Shown here: positions 58,354-64,000 of the stretch, in pieces
Layout: the number at the start of each line of letters is the position of its first letter
Position numbering within the stretch: the stretch's first letter is position 1
Assembly: GCA_029961685.1 (NCBI GenBank)
Contig: JARWKL010000009.1
Span: 30,071,208 to 30,135,207 of the forward strand
Reading direction: 5' to 3'
Length of the DNA: 64,000 nt
Source: Aristolochia californica
Taxonomy: Eukaryota; Streptophyta; Magnoliopsida; Piperales; Aristolochiaceae
Translations under genes and position numbers: made by a program
The notes under the pieces: generated by a model
The model's input: only the letters and a program-made list of their open reading frames with translations
Database searches by the model: none
Told to the model about the DNA's origin: nothing

Positions 58354-58942
58354 GACAATCTTGAGATCACTCTTTCTATTTTTTTTTTCGTCTGTCTCAT
58401 TGCCGCTTCCGATTCCAGTGACGTTTCCGTCGAGGTCCAAACCCTCGTTCGACGGACGAAGATAAACCTGCGTCGATCGACAAGAGACACAACAAGAGCT
58501 CTTTTATTCTCCACCAAATGTCTCCCAGATCCGGCCACTGCGTCGTCCCCGCCACCGCCTTCCGGCCTTTCTCTGTCGCAGGCGACGCTCGCAAACCGCT
58601 CTCCGACGTCTTGCGCATCCCGCTACTGCGCCTTCTGACAGCCGGTTTATTTTTCCTCGCTCTCTGTCTGCAGAGACGAGAAGAAGAAATATTTACAGCA
58701 CCACCCTAGGTCTTGATGCGTTGAATTAAATCAACGTTTTATCTATGGTCCGAGCCAAAGCCAAAATCAGTCGAAATATTGAGCCGAGCCAAAATCATTT
58801 AAGGAGATATACTGAGCCGAGCCGAGCAGAGCTGATATATTGAGCCGAGCCAAGCTAAGCCAGTTTTTTGCCGAGTCAACTCGGACCTAAGGAGTCTAGC
58901 TCGAAGTCCCGAGCCAAAACCAGAGTCACAGTCTGCGCACAT

Positions 58943-59889
58943 ATGACATCCAACTTTACTAATCCGAATCACCTACTGTATCTTCACCATTCAAATCAGC
59001 TTGGGTTGGTTTTCGTAACACAACTTCTCACTGAGGATAATTACAACACATGGCGTCATTCCATGACTATGGCCCTTACAGTTAAAAATAAATTTGGTTT
59101 TGTTGATGAATCTTTCCAACGACCAGACAACAATACCAACAATGAATTACAACAATGGGTTCGTTGTGATAACCTTGTCAAAACTTGGTTATTGAGTTCA
59201 ATCTCTAGAGATATTGTAGCAAGCGTATTTTATTGTGATAGACAACAAACAGTTTGGAATGAGTTGTACGACCGCTTTTCTCTGGTAAACAACGTCTAAT
59301 TATTTCACATTGAGAATGAAATACATGATTGCGTACAGAATAATAAGTCTGTTAGCTCATATTTTACAAAAATCAAAGGACCGTGGGATGAGAGAGATTC
59401 TATTTGCCCTATCTCACATTGTCGTTGTGGCTCTATGAAAGAGGAACTATCCTATCGAGAAACACAGAAAATCATCAAGTTTCTCATTGGATTAAGTGAA
59501 TCTTTTACTACCGTACGTGGACAAATATTGACAATGGACCATTTGCCTAAGATTGGCAAAGTTTATTCTTTAGTACTCAAACATGAACGATAAAAAGATG
59601 TATTTGATAAATGGAGCATCATTCAACCTGAAGCAGTAGCTTTCGCTGTCAAAAATTCATGCAAGAAAGGTGGCTCCTCCACCTATACAAAATATCACAA
59701 AGATGGTCACCATGCTGGAAATTGTCGGGCACATTTGAAATGTACTTATTGCAGTTTGAAGGGTCACACTGTTGATTTCTGTCGAAGACTCAAGTTTGCA
59801 GAATCCACTAAGCCCACAGAGAAGAAGAACATATCCAACTCCTTTTACTCAGGAACAATGTCAACAAATATTACAAATGCTCAGTCATA
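58943..59889 (+). pseudogene. Copia gag region (broken)
   Basis: The frame from ATG 58943 contains the copia gag N-terminal region (LTEDNYNTWRHSMTMAL, then a UBN2-like segment) and a zinc knuckle-like CTYCSLKGHTVDFC at about 59742-59783. In-frame stops occur at 59297-59299, 59591-59593 and 59888-59890. The protease frame starts one base out of phase near 59772-59880. Annotated as a defective copy only. Confidence 0.88.
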
Positions 59890-62800
59890 ACAAGCCATCA
59901 ATGGTAAATCATGTGGGTAATTCCTCTACTCACGACGAACTTTCAGGTAAAACACTTTACTTCTCCTCTCCCAATAAGCAAGCCACATGGATCCTAGATA
60001 GTGGAGCCATTGACCATATTGTTTGCTGTCATACTTTGCTTACGTCTTCGCGAGCTGTTATGAACAGAACAGTGGAATTACCAAATGGTTCTCATGCTAA
60101 TGTCACACATGTTGGTCAAGTAATTTTCTCTTCTAATTTGGTTCTTCACAATGTTTTATGTGTCCCAATTTTCCAATTAAACCTCATTTCTATCAGTAAG
60201 GTTCTTCATCATTCTCTTTGCATCGCCGCGTTCCTTACCCATTTTTGTGCCATACAGAACCTACGCTCGGGGAAGATGATTAAGACGAGAACTGAACGGC
60301 AGAGTCTCTACTACCTTGATCGTCCAAAACCATCATCATGTTATTCCGTACATTCTCCATCTGGTATTTGGCATCAACGTCTCGGACATTCATCACATCA
60401 AGTATCTGTTTCATTTCCATTTTTGAATAAAAATTCTTGTAGTTCAAACAATTGTCTAGTTTGCCCCTTGGCTAAACAAATTAGATTGTCATTTCCTTTG
60501 AGCACAATTTTTAGCACATCATCTTTTGAAAAATTGCATGTTGATATCTGGGGGGGGTTACCATATTGCATCGATTTCTGGGGCCAGATATTTCCTTACT
60601 ATAGTTGATGACTTTACTAGATGCACATGGATTTATTTGATGCGTCACAAATCTGAAACTCAAACTCACCTAACTAATTTTATTAGTATGGTAGAAACCA
60701 AATTTGCTTCCAAGGTGAAAATTGTGCGCAGTGATGATGGCCCTAAATTCACTTTTGCCACTTACTACTTGTCCAAAGGCATTATCCACCAAACCAGTTG
60801 TGTTCACACCCCGCAACAAAACGGGATAGTCGAACACAAACATCGACACCTTCTAAACATGGCAAGAACCTTATTTTTTCAAGCACACCTTCCTAAACAA
60901 TTTTGGGGAGATGCCATTTTAACAGCTGCTTATCTCATAAATCAGACACCTACCCCAGTCTTGCAAGGTAAAACACCTTATGAACAGTTATTTCATATTA
61001 TCCGCACTTACTCTCATTTACGAGTTTTTGGATATTTATGTTTTGCCTCTTCTCACGCCCACAAACCATCCAAATTTGATGCATGTGCCATCCGTTGTAT
61101 TTTTCTTGGGTACCCTTATGGACAAAAGGGATATTGGGTTTATGTTCTCCAACTCAATAAAGTATTTATCTCCCGAGATGTTACCTTCTTTGAAAATGAA
61201 TTCCCTCTTAAACATTTTTTCGCTGCAAATAAGAGTCTCATATTTCTTCCTCCTATAATGTCTGCTATTTATGATGACCCTCTACCAGACATACCTTTAT
61301 CAAACACACCTCCTCTGTCACCAAATCTTGACATTCCCCATGTTGGTCATACTATTTCCCCCCAAATACCTTCGCCTACTACCATACCACCTCCTACTCG
61401 TCGCCCCTTTACCAGGCCCATTAAGTGACCCAGTTTCCTTCAGGATTTTCATGTGGAAGCGACCCTACCGTCATGACCTGAACAATCTTCTACCTCCAAC
61501 ATGGTCACCACATCAGGTACACCTTATGACCTCTCACACGTTCTTTCTTATGCCCGATTATCCCCATCTCATAATGTTTTTACCACTTCATTAACCATTA
61601 CACAAGAACCAACTAGTTTCTTACGGGCCATGAAGGATCCTAAATGGTGTCAAGCAATGCATGATGAAATTCAAGTCCTCCAGGCTAACCACACATGGAC
61701 GCTCACATCTCTTCCACCTGGCAAGAAACCCATTGGATATAAATGGGTATACAAAGTCATGCTCAAATCTGATGGCACCGTTGAGCGTTACAAAGCTCGC
61801 CTAGTCGCCAAAGGATACAACCAGATTGAAAGACTTTACTATCAAGAGACGTTCGCCCCAGTTGCCAAGCTGGTTACTGTCCGTGTCCTACTCAGTGTTT
61901 CTGCTATTTAAGGATGACATATTCATCAACTCGATGTCAACAATGCGTTCTTACACGGTGATCTTGATGAAGATGTCTACATGTCACTACCACCTGGTTT
62001 TGGACGAAAGGGGGAGACTCGAATGTGCAAACTAAACAAGTCCATATACGGTTTGAAACAAGCTTCTTGACAGTGGTTTTTGAAGTTTTCCACAACCCTC
62101 AAGATTGCTGGGTTTCATCAGTCAAAGGCAGATTATTCTTTATTCGTCCAATCCCACAAAGGCACTTTTACAACAATACTTGTATACGTTGATGACGTAA
62201 TTTTGGCAGGTAACAATCTGTAACATATTGAAGATGTGAAACAGTTATTATCCAAGCAGTTCAAACTTAAGGATCTTGGTCAGCTCAAGTATTTCTTGGG
62301 TATAGAAGTAGCAAGGTCTTCAAAGGGGATTACCCTCTCCCAAAGGAAATATGCATTGGAGATATTATAAGATGCTAGATTTCTAGGAGCAAAACCTACA
62401 AGGTTCCCAATGGAGCAAAATTTGGCTTTTACACAATCCGATGGTGAACTCCTAAATGATTCTTCATCATACAGGCGTCTTGTGGAAAGATTGATCTATT
62501 TGACCATCACTAGACCAAATATGGTCTATGTTGTACATGTTCTAAGCCAATTTATAGAAAAACCACGTACACCATACCTTGAGACAACACATAGAGTTCT
62601 TCAATACCGAAAACAAACTCCAGGACTGGGTATTCTATTATCCTCTACAAGTATACTCCAATTAAATGCATTTTGCGATGCAAATTGGGCTCGTTACAGG
62701 GAAACAAGAAGGTCAGTAACAGGGACAATCACCCATTTCGTGGAAAACAAAGAAGCAAACAACGGTGGCTCGATCAACTGCCGAGGTAGAGTATCGTTCC

Positions 62801-63172
62801 ACGGCTACTACATGTTGCGAAATTACCTGGTTGAATTATTTTTTGAAAGACTTGAAAATCATACATACTCAACCAACCATGTTGTATTGTGACAACCAAG
62901 CTGCTCTACACATCGCTTCAAATCCGGTCTTTCATGAGCGAACCAAGCACATCGAAATTGATTGTCATTTAGTTCGTGAAAAGATTCAAGCAGGGATGAT
63001 TAAGACAGCCCACATACGAACCAATGACCAAACTGCAGACTTATTTACTAAGGCATTGAGTTTGTCCCAATTTGAGGCATTACTCGGCAAATTGGGTATC
63101 ATTAACATATATTCCAACTTGAGGGGGAGTGTTGAAGATCCGAACTTAACGGGTCTTATGATTCGAGATTAA
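59772..63172 (+). pseudogene. Copia pol region (broken)
   Basis: Domains in order: aspartic protease (WILDSGAIDHIV, about 59990-60025); GAG-pre-integrase (GIWHQRLGHSS, about 60363); integrase core (about 60526-61000, with LTIVDDFTRCTWIYL and TPQQNGIVEH); reverse transcriptase (about 61620-62350, YKWVYKVMLKSDGTVERYKA, LVYVDDVILAGN); RNase H (about 62410-63110, [26 protein letters not shown]). Breaks: a frameshift at the 8-G run 60550-60557; a stop at 61428; stops near 61909, 61915, 62068, 62221 and 62368; and a frame change between about 62740 and 62790. Confidence 0.92.
63119..63129 (+). other. Copia polypurine tract
   Basis: TTGAGGGGGAG immediately before the 3' LTR; a purine run in the expected position for plus-strand priming. 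Confidence 0.85.
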
Positions 63173-63287
63173 CTGGTCATGATCCGACAATAACGGATCT
63201 GTAATTTTAATTTCAAACGGGATCTGTTCCCTTATATGTAAACGTATTCTAAATGTATTTTAAATATCGAAAATAAAGAATTTTACA
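63130..63287 (+). repeat. Copia 3' LTR
   Basis: 158 bp, co-linear with the 5' LTR, followed by the AATCC target duplication. Confidence 0.95.
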
Positions 63288-63292
63288 AATCC

Positions 63293-64000
63293 AGCTATGA
63301 GTGGTGTTAAAACACGATCCCACGCCATTAGGTGACGAATATCGGGCTCCTCGTTTTGATCTTTGGATCTTTAGTCTTGAGATATACTAAAATGCAGAAT
63401 GTTAATCAAGGCGTTAATCCAGGTGCTAAAATCCAATATGTCAATCAGGTGTTGAGGTAGTTAACAAAGGAGAAGAGCATTTCTGAGTCAATATGGGAGA
63501 CGATCGAAGAGAGTTTAAGAAATCCAATACCATTTCTGTAACCCTTGTCGACCGAAGAAGAAGAGACGAGAGATCCCAACAAAAACCTATCTGCTTTGAG
63601 AAGGCCAATTAAAAGAATTTGTTTATGAGATTGATTAGGATCCACCAAAACCTTACCGGATTTTACCAAGTCGGCAGAGGTTCATGTGTTTATCTTCATC
63701 CCTTCATGACCAATCGTCTGAAAACCAGGTGACAAAGAATATTTGAAAGAAAGCTCAAAATGTTCCCTATATCGATAGTTGTTGGATTATAAACTTGATC
63801 CATAATCCATGATCCAAGCCCAATTTAATGAAGCTTCGTGATTAAGAGTTGAGTTAGCAACTTAAGTCGATTTTTTGAAGATAAGCTCGTTGTGCTGGCA
63901 AAAAGATTCGAGAAGAAGCAAGAGAAACAACAACGTGTGTGGCAATGAATTTGCCACGTAATAGAGACTTGAGTGGTGATTATTCACCCTTAATCACTAT
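63293..64000. other. Right-edge spacer, nothing recognised
   Basis: A 74-codon minus-strand frame (63445-63669) has no recognised motif. The stretch may be part of a larger element or gene beyond the window. Confidence 0.35.

Larger units (their letters stand above)
58184..63287 (+). mobile_element. Inactivated Ty1-copia LTR retrotransposon
   Basis: A 5104-bp element with 158-bp LTRs (58184-58341, 63130-63287) beginning TGTTGAAGATCC and ending TTTTACA. It is flanked by a 5-bp target duplication AATCC (58179-58183 and 63288-63292). A primer site for initiator tRNA-Met follows the 5' LTR, and a purine tract precedes the 3' LTR. Domain order protease, integrase, reverse transcriptase, RNase H defines Ty1-copia. 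By eye the LTRs differ at about 14 of 158 positions, mostly transitions. Multiple stops and frameshifts show it cannot act autonomously. Confidence 0.96.

Overview
This window is nuclear DNA from a flowering plant, most likely a eudicot. The genes have many short GT-AG introns, AT-rich intergenic DNA and plant-specific families (leucine-rich repeat extensin, VFB-type F-box/LRR protein, type-B G-gamma, HAC acetyltransferase, GH28 polygalacturonase). Ty1-copia, TRIM, LINE and long-TIR DNA elements fill the spaces. I cannot name the species from sequence alone.

Layout. 1-2332: a 152-153 bp AT-rich tandem repeat, then a decayed terminal-inverted-repeat element. 2966-5068 (+): nine-exon polygalacturonase. 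7.2-20.9 kb (+): a 16-exon HAC1-like p300/CBP histone acetyltransferase of 1761 aa, whose 2.8 kb intron 12 carries two 5'-truncated LINE insertions with target-site duplications. 24.8-26.4 kb (+): a single-exon VFB/SKIP2-like F-box LRR protein. 27.5-30.9 kb (-): a broken, intron-containing RsmH-like rRNA methyltransferase pseudogene; one of its introns holds a TRIM, and the TRIM's 5' LTR holds a nested solo LTR. 31.7-32.3 kb (+): remnants of an NAD(P)-binding/CIA30-type gene. 33.6-34.9 kb (+): a four-exon G-protein gamma subunit without a prenylation cysteine. 36.6-40.3 kb (+): a five-exon PP2C phosphatase. 41.8-44.1 kb (-): an intronless leucine-rich repeat extensin. 46.8-48.1 kb (+): a larger LINE 3' part with a 37-A tail. 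48.6-50.8 kb (-): traces of a CCCH zinc-finger/FG-repeat (NUP42/C3H16-like) gene. 52.9-53.7 kb (+): a four-exon, 122-aa conserved cysteine-rich protein. 54.0-55.6 kb: a non-autonomous Mutator-like element with ~235 bp TIRs and a 9-bp target duplication. 56.2-58.0 kb (-): an unidentified small gene beside its own truncated duplicate. 58.2-63.3 kb (+): a nearly full-length but inactivated Ty1-copia retrotransposon with 158-bp LTRs.

The intact genes are unrelated housekeeping, signalling and cell-wall genes, not a pathway cluster. For five multi-exon genes (polygalacturonase, HAC, G-gamma, PP2C, 122-aa protein) I derived splice sites by eye, and the summed exon lengths are exact multiples of three, which supports the models. 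I found no clearly new enzymatic or defence system. The most notable things are the fully readable nested retroelement insertion at 28.7-29.5 kb, the Mutator-like element with a GC-rich tandem-repeat core, the cysteine-less G-gamma, the polygalacturonase with an altered NTD motif, and a cluster of decaying gene copies at 27-32 kb.
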